DNA from: Candidatus Thiodiazotropha endoloripes
GTDB lineage: Bacteria; Pseudomonadota; Gammaproteobacteria; Chromatiales; Chromatiaceae
NCBI GenBank assembly: GCA_001709035.1
Contig: LVKA01000008.1
Coordinates: 620,001 to 684,000 of the forward strand
Direction of reading: 5' to 3'
Length of the DNA: 64,000 nucleotides
Made by a program: the position numbers and the translations under genes. Shown one piece after another: positions 27,347 through 37,601 of this stretch. Positions within the stretch are counted from its first letter, which is position 1. The number at the start of each line of letters is the position of its first letter. The notes beneath the pieces are model-generated. The model had not been told where the DNA came from. It was given only the letters and a program-made list of their open reading frames with translations, and ran no database searches.

Positions 27347-30300
27347 ATGAGTTATAAGCTCTTTGTCAACTGTCTTGTCTGCTGTGCATTTTTCTTCTTG
27401 GGAGGTGCATCAAAGGCAGATACCTCGCTCAATGACAAGAGAGTGCTGCTAATCTATTCCTATCACCCCGGTTTTCCAACTACACCAAAAATTCTTGCCG
27501 GTCTTCGCTCTATTTTTACTTTTAATGGGCCAAAGATTGATATCGAGTTTATGGACTCGAAACGGCTGCATGATGAGCAGAGTCAAATAAATTTTCTGCG
27601 CCAACTGAGTTATAAGCTGAATTATCGACCGGCATACGATTTGGTGATTGTAGCTAATGACCATGCATTAGAGATGGTATCAGGTTATGGCAAAAGTTTG
27701 TTCAAGGATACACCGGTTGTTTTTCTAGGGATAAATAGCTTTGAGTTGGCGCTAGAGTTGGAGCGAATGGATGGCTATACAGGTGTAGTAGAGAATCCTT
27801 CATTTAAAGAAAACCTAGTGCTTGCCAAGACGCTGTTCCCGGCTGCAAATAAGGCGTATGTGATTGTCGATGGTACGACCAGTGGGCAGCATGATCTAAG
27901 ACACTTTGAAAAAGAACTTGAGACTTTCAGTGAGCTTGAGATCGAAAAAATCTCCTTGGCTGATTTGAAGTGGGCAGAGTTGGAAAAAAGTCTTAGTGCA
28001 ATCAATGAGAAAGATTTGGTTTTTTTGCTATCCGCTTATCGGGATAGTGAAAAAATCAGTAAATCCTTTGAAGAGAGTCTGAAGTTGATCGTTGATGCGA
28101 CTGGTGTGCCAGTTTTTCACTTTCGGCAGCATGGGTTGAAGAGTGGAATATTCGGCGGGATTATGATTGATCATTCTGAGCAGGCGAAACAAGCGGCTCG
28201 CTTGGCTAAGCAGATATTGGAAGGTGTTTCAGTTGAAAGCTTAAAAGTGATAAGAACAAGTCCTAATGTTCCCTATTTTGACTATCGTGTGGTGCTTTCA
28301 TACGGATTGGATGAGAGTGAATTTCCGCGCGAAACTCATTGGGTGAATCTACCGGAAGATGAATCACACTATAAAAACTATTTTTACTACGCTATTAGCG
28401 GATTATTGCTGCTTTTTATCGCTGTGTTTGCCTTTTTAATATTTTTTGGACGCTATAGAAAGCTCTTAAGTGAGATTTCGAAAAGTGAGGGGAACTATCG
28501 GAAAATTGTTGAAAACAGTCATGATGGAATCTTTCAGGTCGACCTGAATGGTGAGATTCAATTTGCCAATGTCAGGTTGGCAGAGATGCTCGGTTACAAA
28601 CTGTCGGAAATTATCGGCTTGCCCTTGCATGGTTTTATACAGGAGGAATCGAGAGAGGAGGCTGTAGGCAGTCTTTTAAAAGGGGTGGGAGAGGAGAGTG
28701 ATTCTTATGAAGTGAAGTTTATTAATCGAAAGGGAGAAGAAGTGTGGACGTCGTTGAATACAAGCAGGATAAGGGATGACCAGGGTCGAGTATGTGGGAT
28801 CTTGTCGCTGGTGAGAGATATCGATGTACTTAGAAAAGAGCGCAGTAGATTAAGAGAGAGCGAGGAGAAGTTTAAACAATTGACTCATTCGATCAAGGAG
28901 GTATTTTGGCTGGGTTCGCCGGATTGGCAGCAGGTATTTTATATAAGTCCAGGCTATGAACAGATTTGGGGGAGAAGCAGAGAGTCGCTTTATGATAACG
29001 CGTTAAATTGGATGGAGGCGCTTCCGGAAGATGATTTAAAGTGTGTGGAAGAATTTCTCGGTGAAGAACATTCACAGGATTGGGTCGAGCTGACCTTTCC
29101 TGAATATCGTGTGTATCGACCTGATGGCACTATGAGCTGGGTTGAGGCAAAGGCGTTCGCTATTAAAAACGAGCGGGGGGAATGTTATCGGATTGCGGGT
29201 ATTGCAGAGGATATAACAGAAAGAAAGGAGAATGAGCTTGAGCTGAGTTATCGATTGGAATATGAGCGTATGGTTGCGGAGCACTCATCAAGATTGGTTG
29301 GTGCAGGTGTCGCTGAGATGCAGGACAGCTTCGATAATCTTTTGGCGCAACTGGGTCAGTTGACTGGTAGCTCAAGAGCCTACTTGGTCTTGGTTGCTAA
29401 TGAGAATAGTGATGTTGAAGTGACAAATGAATGGTATGCCGAGAATCGGCATTCCCTTCAAAGCCTGTATGATCAGAATTCAAAAAAACTTTTTACCTGT
29501 CTGTTTGAATTCATACAAGTTGGTGGTGTTGATTTTATCGGCTCGATAGATGAGTTGTCTGATCAAGAGGTTGATTGCAATCAGGAGTTGAAAAAGTTGG
29601 ATATCGCCACGCTTAAAGGCGTGCCAATTAGAATCAATGGTCGTTTAACCGGATTTCTCGGGCTGGATCAACCTGTTGTGGAGTATGCCTGGTTAAAGGA
29701 TGACATGTCCATGTTGAGAACAGTTGCTGATCTTATGACAGGTGCGATCAGGCGGCAGAAAATTGTAGCTGATTTAAGAAGTTCCAGGCGAATACTCAGT
29801 ACACTTCTGAATAATCTACCTGGTGCTGTATATCGATGTAATAATGATGAGTATTGGAGTATGCAGTTTATCAGTGAAGGTATTGAAGTAATCACCGGCT
29901 ACGCTTCAAATGACATCATAGGGAATCATATGGTGAGTTATTCCGAACTTATTCACAAGGATGATAAGGAAACTGTCAGGAAAGTCGTTATCGATGCAGT
30001 GAATGATCATGACCATTTTGAGATTGAATACAGGATCTTGGATAAAGCTAACAGAGTTCATTGGGTATGGGAGAGAGGTGCGCTGATAGAGGATGAAGAC
30101 GGAGTCGGTTTGATTGAAGGATTTATCACTGAGATTAGTGATAAAAAGCAGATAGAGAGCGCGTTGAAATCCAGTGAAGAGTATTTGAAACTGATTATGA
30201 ACTCAACCGCTGAGTCTATTTATGTTCTGGATGAAAACGGTGTCTGTATCAGTGTTAATAAAGCTTGTTTGGAGCAGTTGGGTTACACGGATGAAAATGA

Positions 30301-32794
30301 ACTTAAGGGTAGGGTAATGCATGACGTAATGCATCATACACGACACACCGGAGAGTTTTATGGAAGAGAAGAGTGTCCTATGTATCTATCCACAACCACC
30401 GGTAAACAGGTTCATGTTGAAGATGAGGTGTTTTGGAGAAAAGATGGGACAAGTTTTCCGGTGGAGTATTGGTCATATCCATTAATTGAGAATTCTGAAA
30501 GAAGGGGGGTTGTTGTATCCTTTATTGATATAAGTGAGCGAAAGTTCACTGAAGAGTTGATGAGTGCCAGAGTGAATTTACACGATTTCGCTCAAAATAA
30601 TACAACAAAGGAATTTCTGAAATTTGCTATTGGTGAGGCGTGTAAAAAAACGGACAGCGAGTTGGGTTTTTTTTACTTCATTGATCCTGACAGGAACTCA
30701 GTTGCCATACAGGTATGGGCATCAGGGCAGGATGGTGAAGCTGGTGTTGTTGGTCGTGAACAGCAGATGGATCGGCGGGATGATGAGGTTTGGGCAGTTG
30801 CTTGCAGGCTAATGAAGCCAATAATCCAGAATGAAGTCAATTCCATCGATACGATAAAAAGAACAGCTCATGGGAGTGTAGAACTTCGATCTGAGCTGTG
30901 TGTGCCGGTAGTAAGTAATAGCCGCGTGGTAGCGGTTATGGGTGTTGGTAATCGCAAACTGGGTGAATATGGTGAGGTTGAATTACAGAAAGTCGAGCAG
31001 ATAGCAGAGCTTACCTGGGATTTGGCTGAAAGCAAAATTATCAAAGAAAAAATTGAAGAAAGTAAAGTTCAGCTCAATACAATTCTAGATACCGTTTCAG
31101 AGGCTGTAGCTCTTTGGGATTATCAAGGCAGGTTGCGTTATGCAAACCCTGAATTTCTTAACTTGATTATCACTCATAAAGACGAGCCTAAGATTTCCGA
31201 CTATATCGGTAAAACACTCAGTGCGTTTGATAGCGCTTACCCATTTATTACTGACATAAACGAATATTTGCATGGTTTGTTGATGGATGGAAAGTCTGTC
31301 GATAAATGTCAGATAGAACATGAAGCTGCAGATGGTGATTCAAGTTGGATCAGTCTCTCTGTGCACGCCCTCTATGATAGCAATAGATCAACCATTACCG
31401 GCGCTGTTTCGGTGATTACCAATATAACAGATGAAAAGAACAGTGAGGCAAAACTGGAACAGCTTGCCCATTACGACAATTTAACCAAACTGCCAAATAG
31501 AATGTTATCAATCGATCGCCTCCAACAGATGATAGCCAGGGCGGACAGAACCAGTGAGTTAATGGCAGTCTGCTATCTCGATCTTGATGGCTTCAAACAG
31601 GTCAATGACACATACGGCCATGAAGCGGGAGACGAATTACTCAAACAAACGGCAAATCGGCTGGGAATTTGCATCAGGCATGGTGACACTGTATCGCGTC
31701 TGGGAGGGGATGAGTTTCTTATACTGCTGGCAGGCTTGAATGATCAGCATGAAACCCAGAACATACTAGGGCGTATCCTTGAGCAGGTGGCAAAAGCTTA
31801 CATTATCGGTGAAGTCAGTGTTACCAACGTTAGCGCTAGTATTGGTGTGACTCTCTTTCCGGTGGATAAATCAGATGCGGATGGCCTGATACGCCATGCA
31901 GATCAGGCCATGTATCTTGCCAAGCGTATGGGCAAGAATCGATACCAGTTTTACAGCAAGGAGTTGGAACGCCGTATATTTGCACAACAGGAGGTGCTTG
32001 GGGATGTGGTCAGGGCGCTCAATGAAGATCAACTGGAAATCTATTATCAGCCAGTGGTTGATTGCGTCACTGGTAGTGTGACCAGTTGCGAGGTTCTGTT
32101 GAGATGGAATAATCCTATTCTTGGGTTGATGAAGCCTGCTGAGTTCTTACCTTTGCTGAATCGCTATGAAATCAAACTCTCCATCACTGATTGGGTTTTG
32201 AAGCAGGTAGTCAATTATGTATCAAAACAGAAAGCAAACGGTTCCAGCTTTCCGGTTTCATTCAATCTTTTCCCTGAACAGTGTTTTGATTCAGGAATCC
32301 TGGAGGCCTTGAAAAGAAACACGCAGCAGTTGGAAGCAGCTAAACGACATCGGATTAATATTGAGATCCAGGAGTCGGATGTTGTTGCCTCATATACCAA
32401 GGCGAATCAATTTATCAAAGCATGCAACAGAATGGGAATCGAGTGTATATTAGGCGGAATAGGCACAGGTGAGTTGTCTGTGATTCAGTTGGCTCAATTG
32501 TCAGTCGAGCAGATAAAGATAAATTTAAACCAACTGAAAACCATAGCCACGAAGGATGCTCAGGTTGCGCTCGTAAAAAGTATTCTGGCCTTGGCGGAAT
32601 CGTCCGGTAAAACTGTAATAGTACAGGGGATTGAGAATTCCAAGCAGTTGTCGGATATCAGTAAACTGGGCTGTACAAAGATTCAGGGCTACCTGATATC
32701 ACATCCGCTACCAGAGGAAACATTCACAAAATGGATTGGCGACTCAAAGATAACGTCGGCTTTTGTTGGTGCGCCTCCAGGTATGAATGGATAG
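27347..32794 (+). CDS. giant sensor: periplasmic binding domain, PAS/GAF array, GGDEF and degenerate EAL
   Basis: About 1,816 residues from the ATG at 27347 (another start at 27332). Order: signal peptide; ABC-type periplasmic binding domain (about 30-330; VLLIYSYHPGFPTTPKILAGL); TM (about 345-370); PAS (380-500), PAS (505-625), GAF (640-800), PAS (815-935), PAS (942-1065, with HHTRHTGEFYGREECP), GAF (1075-1225), PAS (1240-1360); GGDEF (1374-1538; SRLGGDEFLILL, with RxxD five residues ahead); EAL (1545-1800). The EAL domain has EVLLRW and GGIGTGELS where active enzymes have DDFGTG, and KIN in place of KID, so it is probably inactive and may bind cyclic-di-GMP. A hemerythrin gene follows after 14 nt. 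Confidence 0.93.
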   Translation: MSYKLFVNCLVCCAFFFLGGASKADTSLNDKRVLLIYSYHPGFPTTPKILAGLRSIFTFNGPKIDIEFMDSKRLHDEQSQINFLRQLSYKLNYRPAYDLVIVANDHALEMVSGYGKSLFKDTPVVFLGINSFELALELERMDGYTGVVENPSFKENLVLAKTLFPAANKAYVIVDGTTSGQHDLRHFEKELETFSELEIEKISLADLKWAELEKSLSAINEKDLVFLLSAYRDSEKISKSFEESLKLIVDATGVPVFHFRQHGLKSGIFGGIMIDHSEQAKQAARLAKQILEGVSVESLKVIRTSPNVPYFDYRVVLSYGLDESEFPRETHWVNLPEDESHYKNYFYYAISGLLLLFIAVFAFLIFFGRYRKLLSEISKSEGNYRKIVENSHDGIFQVDLNGEIQFANVRLAEMLGYKLSEIIGLPLHGFIQEESREEAVGSLLKGVGEESDSYEVKFINRKGEEVWTSLNTSRIRDDQGRVCGILSLVRDIDVLRKERSRLRESEEKFKQLTHSIKEVFWLGSPDWQQVFYISPGYEQIWGRSRESLYDNALNWMEALPEDDLKCVEEFLGEEHSQDWVELTFPEYRVYRPDGTMSWVEAKAFAIKNERGECYRIAGIAEDITERKENELELSYRLEYERMVAEHSSRLVGAGVAEMQDSFDNLLAQLGQLTGSSRAYLVLVANENSDVEVTNEWYAENRHSLQSLYDQNSKKLFTCLFEFIQVGGVDFIGSIDELSDQEVDCNQELKKLDIATLKGVPIRINGRLTGFLGLDQPVVEYAWLKDDMSMLRTVADLMTGAIRRQKIVADLRSSRRILSTLLNNLPGAVYRCNNDEYWSMQFISEGIEVITGYASNDIIGNHMVSYSELIHKDDKETVRKVVIDAVNDHDHFEIEYRILDKANRVHWVWERGALIEDEDGVGLIEGFITEISDKKQIESALKSSEEYLKLIMNSTAESIYVLDENGVCISVNKACLEQLGYTDENELKGRVMHDVMHHTRHTGEFYGREECPMYLSTTTGKQVHVEDEVFWRKDGTSFPVEYWSYPLIENSERRGVVVSFIDISERKFTEELMSARVNLHDFAQNNTTKEFLKFAIGEACKKTDSELGFFYFIDPDRNSVAIQVWASGQDGEAGVVGREQQMDRRDDEVWAVACRLMKPIIQNEVNSIDTIKRTAHGSVELRSELCVPVVSNSRVVAVMGVGNRKLGEYGEVELQKVEQIAELTWDLAESKIIKEKIEESKVQLNTILDTVSEAVALWDYQGRLRYANPEFLNLIITHKDEPKISDYIGKTLSAFDSAYPFITDINEYLHGLLMDGKSVDKCQIEHEAADGDSSWISLSVHALYDSNRSTITGAVSVITNITDEKNSEAKLEQLAHYDNLTKLPNRMLSIDRLQQMIARADRTSELMAVCYLDLDGFKQVNDTYGHEAGDELLKQTANRLGICIRHGDTVSRLGGDEFLILLAGLNDQHETQNILGRILEQVAKAYIIGEVSVTNVSASIGVTLFPVDKSDADGLIRHADQAMYLAKRMGKNRYQFYSKELERRIFAQQEVLGDVVRALNEDQLEIYYQPVVDCVTGSVTSCEVLLRWNNPILGLMKPAEFLPLLNRYEIKLSITDWVLKQVVNYVSKQKANGSSFPVSFNLFPEQCFDSGILEALKRNTQQLEAAKRHRINIEIQESDVVASYTKANQFIKACNRMGIECILGGIGTGELSVIQLAQLSVEQIKINLNQLKTIATKDAQVALVKSILALAESSGKTVIVQGIENSKQLSDISKLGCTKIQGYLISHPLPEETFTKWIGDSKITSAFVGAPPGMNG

Positions 32795-32808
32795 ATGGAT
32801 TTCAATAA

Positions 32809-33267
32809 ATGACTACAAATAACTCAATCATATGGTGTGAAGATATGGCCACTGGTGTGGATGTGATCGATTCCCAGCACCAGAATCTGTTGCAAATGGT
32901 CAACGATGCCTACAAGGGATTGGATGAGGAGTTCAGTGAGGTGGTATTTCAAAGGATAACAAAAGAACTATTGAGCTATGCAATTTATCACTTTCAAACA
33001 GAAGAGCATCTGATGAAAGAGTACGGTTATTTTGAGGAGTGTCCTGAAGATGCAACCCAGCATGTTGAAGAACACAGAAGTTTCTCAGCAAAGGTGGTGT
33101 CTGCAAGAGATAGTGTAAATAGTGAAGTCAAAGAGGAGATGGTGCAGATATTGGAATTTCTAAACAGCTGGATCATGAACCATACACAGAATGTAGATTT
33201 AAAACTGGGAGCATTTATACGGATGAAAGACAAACAAGGTGAATATGAAGGGTCTAGGGACTGCTAA
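32809..33267 (+). CDS. bacteriohemerythrin
   Basis: 152 residues, the size of one hemerythrin four-helix bundle. Iron-ligand motifs: IDSQHQNLLQMVN, YHFQTEEHLMKEYGY, HVEEHRSFS and WIMNHTQNVDLKLGAF, covering the five His plus Glu and Asp of the di-iron site. It probably binds oxygen reversibly and may report it to the upstream GGDEF sensor, 14 nt away. The last codons (SRDC and the TAA stop) are read from the end of a foldback element inserted at 33256, so the original C-terminus has been replaced. Confidence 0.93.
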   Translation: MTTNNSIIWCEDMATGVDVIDSQHQNLLQMVNDAYKGLDEEFSEVVFQRITKELLSYAIYHFQTEEHLMKEYGYFEECPEDATQHVEEHRSFSAKVVSARDSVNSEVKEEMVQILEFLNSWIMNHTQNVDLKLGAFIRMKDKQGEYEGSRDC

Positions 33268-33430
33268 CCCGAATCCAATACGCCCTGCTGGGACTGTTTT
33301 TGTGTCCAGCAAGGCAGAATGAGCGCGGTGTAGCCCGGCTACATGAGCGAAAGATGACGCCGCTGAGCGCAAACACAGACCCAGCCTTTCAGGTACAACA
33401 GGACGTATTGGATTCATGTTAACAGGCCCT
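33256..33430. repeat. Foldback element family 1, copy D (175 bp, internally deleted)
   Basis: Left end AGGGACTGCTAACCCGAATC (three changes from the family consensus), right end GTGTTAACAGGCCCT-like (ATGTTAACAGGCCCT). Hairpin II is kept with its TGTAGCCCGGCTACA inner palindrome, but hairpin I is reduced to a short remnant (TTTCAGGTACAACAGG). Same orientation as copies C and E. It overlaps the 3' end of the hemerythrin gene. Confidence 0.88.
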
Positions 33431-33803
33431 AGTTACCCGATATAAGGGGATGCTCCAGCTGAATCAATATTAAGCCAAGTAATAATACGGCTTGGTGTGT
33501 AAACTAAGAATGTTTCAGTGTGGATAAGCCAATATCCCCTATTTAGAGAGTATCAGGTTCTTCAGCTACTATTTTGCAAACTGGATGAGTGTTACCAGGC
33601 TCAAATACAATATAGGACATTCGTGTTGTGCTGCTGATTGAGACGCCAGGCAGCTTAGCCTCTATCCTGTTTATCTGAGTAAATGACCCTTTGTCTATAC
33701 TTCGAGAGTTATCAAGTGGGAATTTAACCACTTGCAGCTTTTCAGTTTTTAGCTATAGATTTGTAATGAGTCTGTAATAAAATGTCGAATACGGAGTTGG
33801 GCA
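33431..33803. other. intergenic stretch with a possible gene remnant
   Basis: Between copy D and the next gene. The minus strand 33543-33731 is open for about 62 codons (ending FEPGNTHPVCKIVAEEPDTL), with only a GTG start and no ribosome site. It may be the tail of a lost gene. No other feature is seen. Confidence 0.25.
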
Positions 33804-34250
33804 ATGTTGCGCTGGGTTCTGGGTATGTTTTTTTTCTATGCTGGATATTCGCTATCCGAAGAACATCCTGCCTGTCTGGTTCTCCCTCTGACAGAACCTG
33901 GTTACTCAACCGGTGAACTGCTCACAATCGCCAACAGTTGTAAATCCACGCAGGTTGCAGAACTCTATTATCATAGAGCACAGCATATAAATTTGCTTCG
34001 GAAATTTAAGGAATTCGAGCGTGGTTTACTGCAATACGGTGAAAAAGACGATGACAGCTATATCGAATCCTATCGTATACACATCGCTATAATTGAAGCG
34101 TTTTCAAGCCATGATCTGCTTACCGATAAACGGGATCAGACCCTGGTTACCCTGAATAGGATTTACGAGCAGGCACATGAAATTGCTGAGTTGAGATTCA
34201 GAGGCTACGATTTGATCGCGGATCGTCTCGAACTGATATATCAACTCTGA
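33804..34250 (+). CDS. secreted protein of unknown function
   Basis: 148 residues. An N-terminal hydrophobic stretch (MLRWVLGMFFFYAGYSLSEE) looks like a signal peptide. The mature part is mostly helical (VAELYYHRAQHINLLRKFKEFERGLLQYG, QTLVTLNRIYEQAHEIAELRF) with two cysteines (PACLVLP, NSCKST) that could form a disulfide. No family is recognised. An RND permease gene follows after 91 nt. Confidence 0.6.
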   Translation: MLRWVLGMFFFYAGYSLSEEHPACLVLPLTEPGYSTGELLTIANSCKSTQVAELYYHRAQHINLLRKFKEFERGLLQYGEKDDDSYIESYRIHIAIIEAFSSHDLLTDKRDQTLVTLNRIYEQAHEIAELRFRGYDLIADRLELIYQL

Positions 34251-34341
34251 TCTGGAATCTTATACGCACTACCCTTACTCAAAGTGTACCCCGGTCTTAA
34301 ATTTGTCATATCATAAACACTCTTGAAATGAGTGGTATGAA

Positions 34342-37300
34342 ATGAAAAAGGCAATTGGCGGCGGTCTCGCTGCGTGGTCTATTCACCATCCTATTGGTGT
34401 GGTTATGCTCACCCTTGCCGTGATGGTGCTGGGTCTGCTTGCTTTGGGCGGACTCGGCGTGGATCTACTGCCCAAGGTAATCTATCCGGAGGTCCATGTC
34501 AGAGTGGTAGATTCCGGTGTTCCTGCCAATATTATGGAAGATCAGGTTACCCGCCAGTTGGAAGAACAGCTGGCGATCACTGAAGGGGCTGTATTCATTC
34601 AGTCGAGAACCACGGAAGGGCGAAGTGCGGTCGATCTCTCCTTCCGTTATGGTACCGACATTGATCAGGCGCTGCAGGATGCCAGTACACGCTTGGATCG
34701 TGCCAAACGCTTTCTTCCAGAGAGTATCGATCCACCGATTATTTTCAAAAGAGATCCTTCTCAGCTACCGGTAGCGGAGTTTGTGGTCAGTTCTTCCCTA
34801 CGTGATCCGGTTGCACTCAGGAGCTGGGTCGACTTCGAATTCAGCAAATGGTTCGTTAACCTGCCTGGTGTTGCCGCTGCAGAGGTTGGTGGTGGGCTTG
34901 AACGTGAGATCACCGTACAGGCTGACCAGCTGAGGCTGGCGGGATTGGGTATGCATCTGCTCGACCTGCGTGATGCCCTGAAAGCTGCCAATGTGGAGAC
35001 TGCCAGCGGGCGCCTGGTGATGCAGCAGGGTGAGCTCAGTGGGCGTACTGCCGGTCGATTCAATTCTGTCGAAGAGATTCTCCAACTGCCTATACGTCAG
35101 GTAGGTAAGGATGCGACATCGGCCTTGATTCGACTCTATGAAGTTGCTGATGTGGCGGATAGTGCGGAGGATGAGCGTCTGCGTATTCGCTTGAACGATC
35201 TGCCGGGAATCAAGCTCACCATCCAGAAACAGCCTACGGCCAACACGGTTGAAGTGGTCGATCATGTCCTCAACAGATTGGATGAGTTGAGAGGGAAAGG
35301 TTTACTGCCGAAGGATATCGAAGTTCATGCGGTTGATGATCAGGCCCGTTTTGTTCGCAAAGCACTGGATAATGCGATCAGTTCCGCATTGACCGGTGCG
35401 CTGCTGGCGATGCTGGTGGTCTATCTTTTTCTTGGCAGTCTACGCCGAACATTGATTATCGGCAGCGCCATACCGATCTCAATTCTGGTAACTTTTATCC
35501 TCATGACCAGTCTTGATCTTACCCTGAATATCATGACCCTGGGAGGATTGGCCTTGGGTATTGGCATGCTGGTCGACAGTACCATCGTGATGCTCGAGAA
35601 CATCTATCGACATCAGCATAAGGTTAAGCATAACACCCCCTCAGCCCTGGTATCACAACAGGCCGCTGCCGAAGTCAACAGTGCGATTGTAGCCTCAACC
35701 TCAACCAATCTGGCTGCGGTACTGCCCTTTCTCTTTATTGGAGGCCTGGTCGGCCTGCTGTTTAGAGAGCTGATCTATACCATATCAGCAGCCATTCTTG
35801 CCTCCATGGTGGTTGCTCTGACCCTGGTGCCTGCTCTGGCCGGTAAACTTAGCGTCAATGGGGATGGTGTTTTTCGTCAACAGATAGACCGCCTGATCAA
35901 CGGACTGCAGTCCCTGTATAGCCGGTTGATCACTCAACTGTTGCGTGTTCCCTGGGTGATGCCGCTGCTGTTTATTCTGGCGCTGCTGATCGTGATTTTC
36001 ACATTGATCCCTCAGAAACAGGTCTTTCTGCCGCAGATCGATGAAGGGCGTATCAGTGTCAGTATCACGGCGGACCGGGGAATCAATCTGCAAGGTATGG
36101 ATGAGTTGGTCAGCCGTATCGAGGGGATCATCAGCAGCCAACCCGAGACAGCCAGCCTGTTTTCCCAGGTTGGTGGTTTTGTTTTCGGTAGAACCCAATA
36201 TGAATCGGTTAACCGGGCCAGCATCAAAGTGACATTGAAACCCTTTGAGGAGCGGGGAATCAGCAGCCGTGCCTGGATCAAGCGGGTGAATCAGCAGATC
36301 AGACAGGCGCGACTGCCCGGGGTACGTGTCTATCTTCGGGTGCAGGGGATTCGCGGTATCAGACTCAACCGGGGGGATGATGATCTGAGTATTCGGGTAA
36401 AAGGACCAGATCTGGAGGTGCTTAATGAAATAGCTCAACAGGTCAAGCTGCGGTTGGGCGAGGTCTCCGGCTTGAACAACATCGAATACACGGGTGAGGA
36501 GCTGACCCAGGAGATTTCACTGCAGGTTGACCGGCAGCGGGCATCGAGTTTCGGCCTCAGTGTGGAGGATGTGGGTCAGATGTTGAAGCTTGCCCTGGGC
36601 GGTGAAGTGGTGACGGACTACCTTGAGGGGGACCGAAGTATCGACGTCCGTTTGCGCTTGCAGCGAGAAGACCTGGCCACACCCGCGGATGTCGAGTCGA
36701 TCATCATCTTCAGTCGCACCGATCCGCCTGTACCTTTGCGTCTCGGGGAGGTGGCGGATGTGGAGCTGGCTGCCACACCGGTCACCATTCAACGGGACCA
36801 GCAACAGCGGATGATTGAAATCAGTGCCTCTCTGGGGGGGGAATTGAGCCTTGGGCTCGCCATCCAGGAGGTTAACGGAGTTATTGATCAGATAGCGCTC
36901 CCGGCAGGGTATACCCTCTACGAAGCGGGTGGCTTTCAGGCTGTGCAGCAGGGCCGGGAGATGGGCATGATTTTGCTGGCTCTGGCGCTGTTTCTGGTAT
37001 TGGTTGTGATGGCGGTGCAGTATGAGTCGATCCGTAACCCGTTGGTGATCATGCTGAGTGTGCCATTCGCTTTGATTGGCGTGGCGTTCGGTTTGAATCT
37101 GGTTGACCTGCCACTCTCCATGCCGGTCTGGCTTGGGTTGATCATGCTCTCCGGGATAGTGGTCAACAATGCGATCGTTCTGGTGGAGTATATCGGCCTG
37201 AGGCGGGATGCGGGATTGGCCAAGAATGAGGCCATCATCGAGGCATCCAGGTTGAGGTTGCGTCCTATTCTGATGACCACGTTAACCACGGTTGCCGGTA

Positions 37301-37440
37301 TGATGCCACTGGCACTGGCGTTAGGTGAAGGCTCCGAGATGTTGCAGCCACTTGCCGTGACCCTGGTTTCCGGACTGATTTTCTCAACCCTGGTCACCCT
37401 GCTACTGATCCCGATGGTCTACCGGCTGATCGGCCGTTGA
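34342..37440 (+). CDS. RND-family efflux permease
   Basis: 1,032 residues, the usual RND length, with twelve predicted helices and two large periplasmic loops. Start WSIHHPIGVVMLTLAVMVLGLLALGGLGVDLLPKVIYPEVHV is characteristic. TM4 reads GLALGIGMLVDSTIVMLENIYRHQ: one of the two Asp residues used for proton relay in AcrB is Ser here. The C-terminal half has PLVIMLSVPFALIGVAFGL, SGIVVNNAIVLVEYIGLRRDAG and RLRPILMTTLTTVAGMMPLALALGEGSEM. It exports organic compounds or, less likely, metals. No adaptor is adjacent; a candidate lies at 39855-40910 on the other strand. Confidence 0.93.
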   Translation: MKKAIGGGLAAWSIHHPIGVVMLTLAVMVLGLLALGGLGVDLLPKVIYPEVHVRVVDSGVPANIMEDQVTRQLEEQLAITEGAVFIQSRTTEGRSAVDLSFRYGTDIDQALQDASTRLDRAKRFLPESIDPPIIFKRDPSQLPVAEFVVSSSLRDPVALRSWVDFEFSKWFVNLPGVAAAEVGGGLEREITVQADQLRLAGLGMHLLDLRDALKAANVETASGRLVMQQGELSGRTAGRFNSVEEILQLPIRQVGKDATSALIRLYEVADVADSAEDERLRIRLNDLPGIKLTIQKQPTANTVEVVDHVLNRLDELRGKGLLPKDIEVHAVDDQARFVRKALDNAISSALTGALLAMLVVYLFLGSLRRTLIIGSAIPISILVTFILMTSLDLTLNIMTLGGLALGIGMLVDSTIVMLENIYRHQHKVKHNTPSALVSQQAAAEVNSAIVASTSTNLAAVLPFLFIGGLVGLLFRELIYTISAAILASMVVALTLVPALAGKLSVNGDGVFRQQIDRLINGLQSLYSRLITQLLRVPWVMPLLFILALLIVIFTLIPQKQVFLPQIDEGRISVSITADRGINLQGMDELVSRIEGIISSQPETASLFSQVGGFVFGRTQYESVNRASIKVTLKPFEERGISSRAWIKRVNQQIRQARLPGVRVYLRVQGIRGIRLNRGDDDLSIRVKGPDLEVLNEIAQQVKLRLGEVSGLNNIEYTGEELTQEISLQVDRQRASSFGLSVEDVGQMLKLALGGEVVTDYLEGDRSIDVRLRLQREDLATPADVESIIIFSRTDPPVPLRLGEVADVELAATPVTIQRDQQQRMIEISASLGGELSLGLAIQEVNGVIDQIALPAGYTLYEAGGFQAVQQGREMGMILLALALFLVLVVMAVQYESIRNPLVIMLSVPFALIGVAFGLNLVDLPLSMPVWLGLIMLSGIVVNNAIVLVEYIGLRRDAGLAKNEAIIEASRLRLRPILMTTLTTVAGMMPLALALGEGSEMLQPLAVTLVSGLIFSTLVTLLLIPMVYRLIGR

Positions 37441-37601
37441 TGGCTTGGCGCCTCGCCTGAAGGGAAGCTTGCGCGGCCCCAATCCTGCGTTGCGACGCTT
37501 GATGAGGGCTTGCCATTACCGGCGCGTCGCGACTTGTCTTGGGAACAACACGAAAAGCCTCTGATACCACACATTGTATGAGACAGTAGACTGGATTTCG
37601 A

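Noticed and set aside
33543-33731. 62-codon frame with a GTG start
   Set aside because: No ribosome site or family match; kept only as a possible remnant in the intergenic entry.
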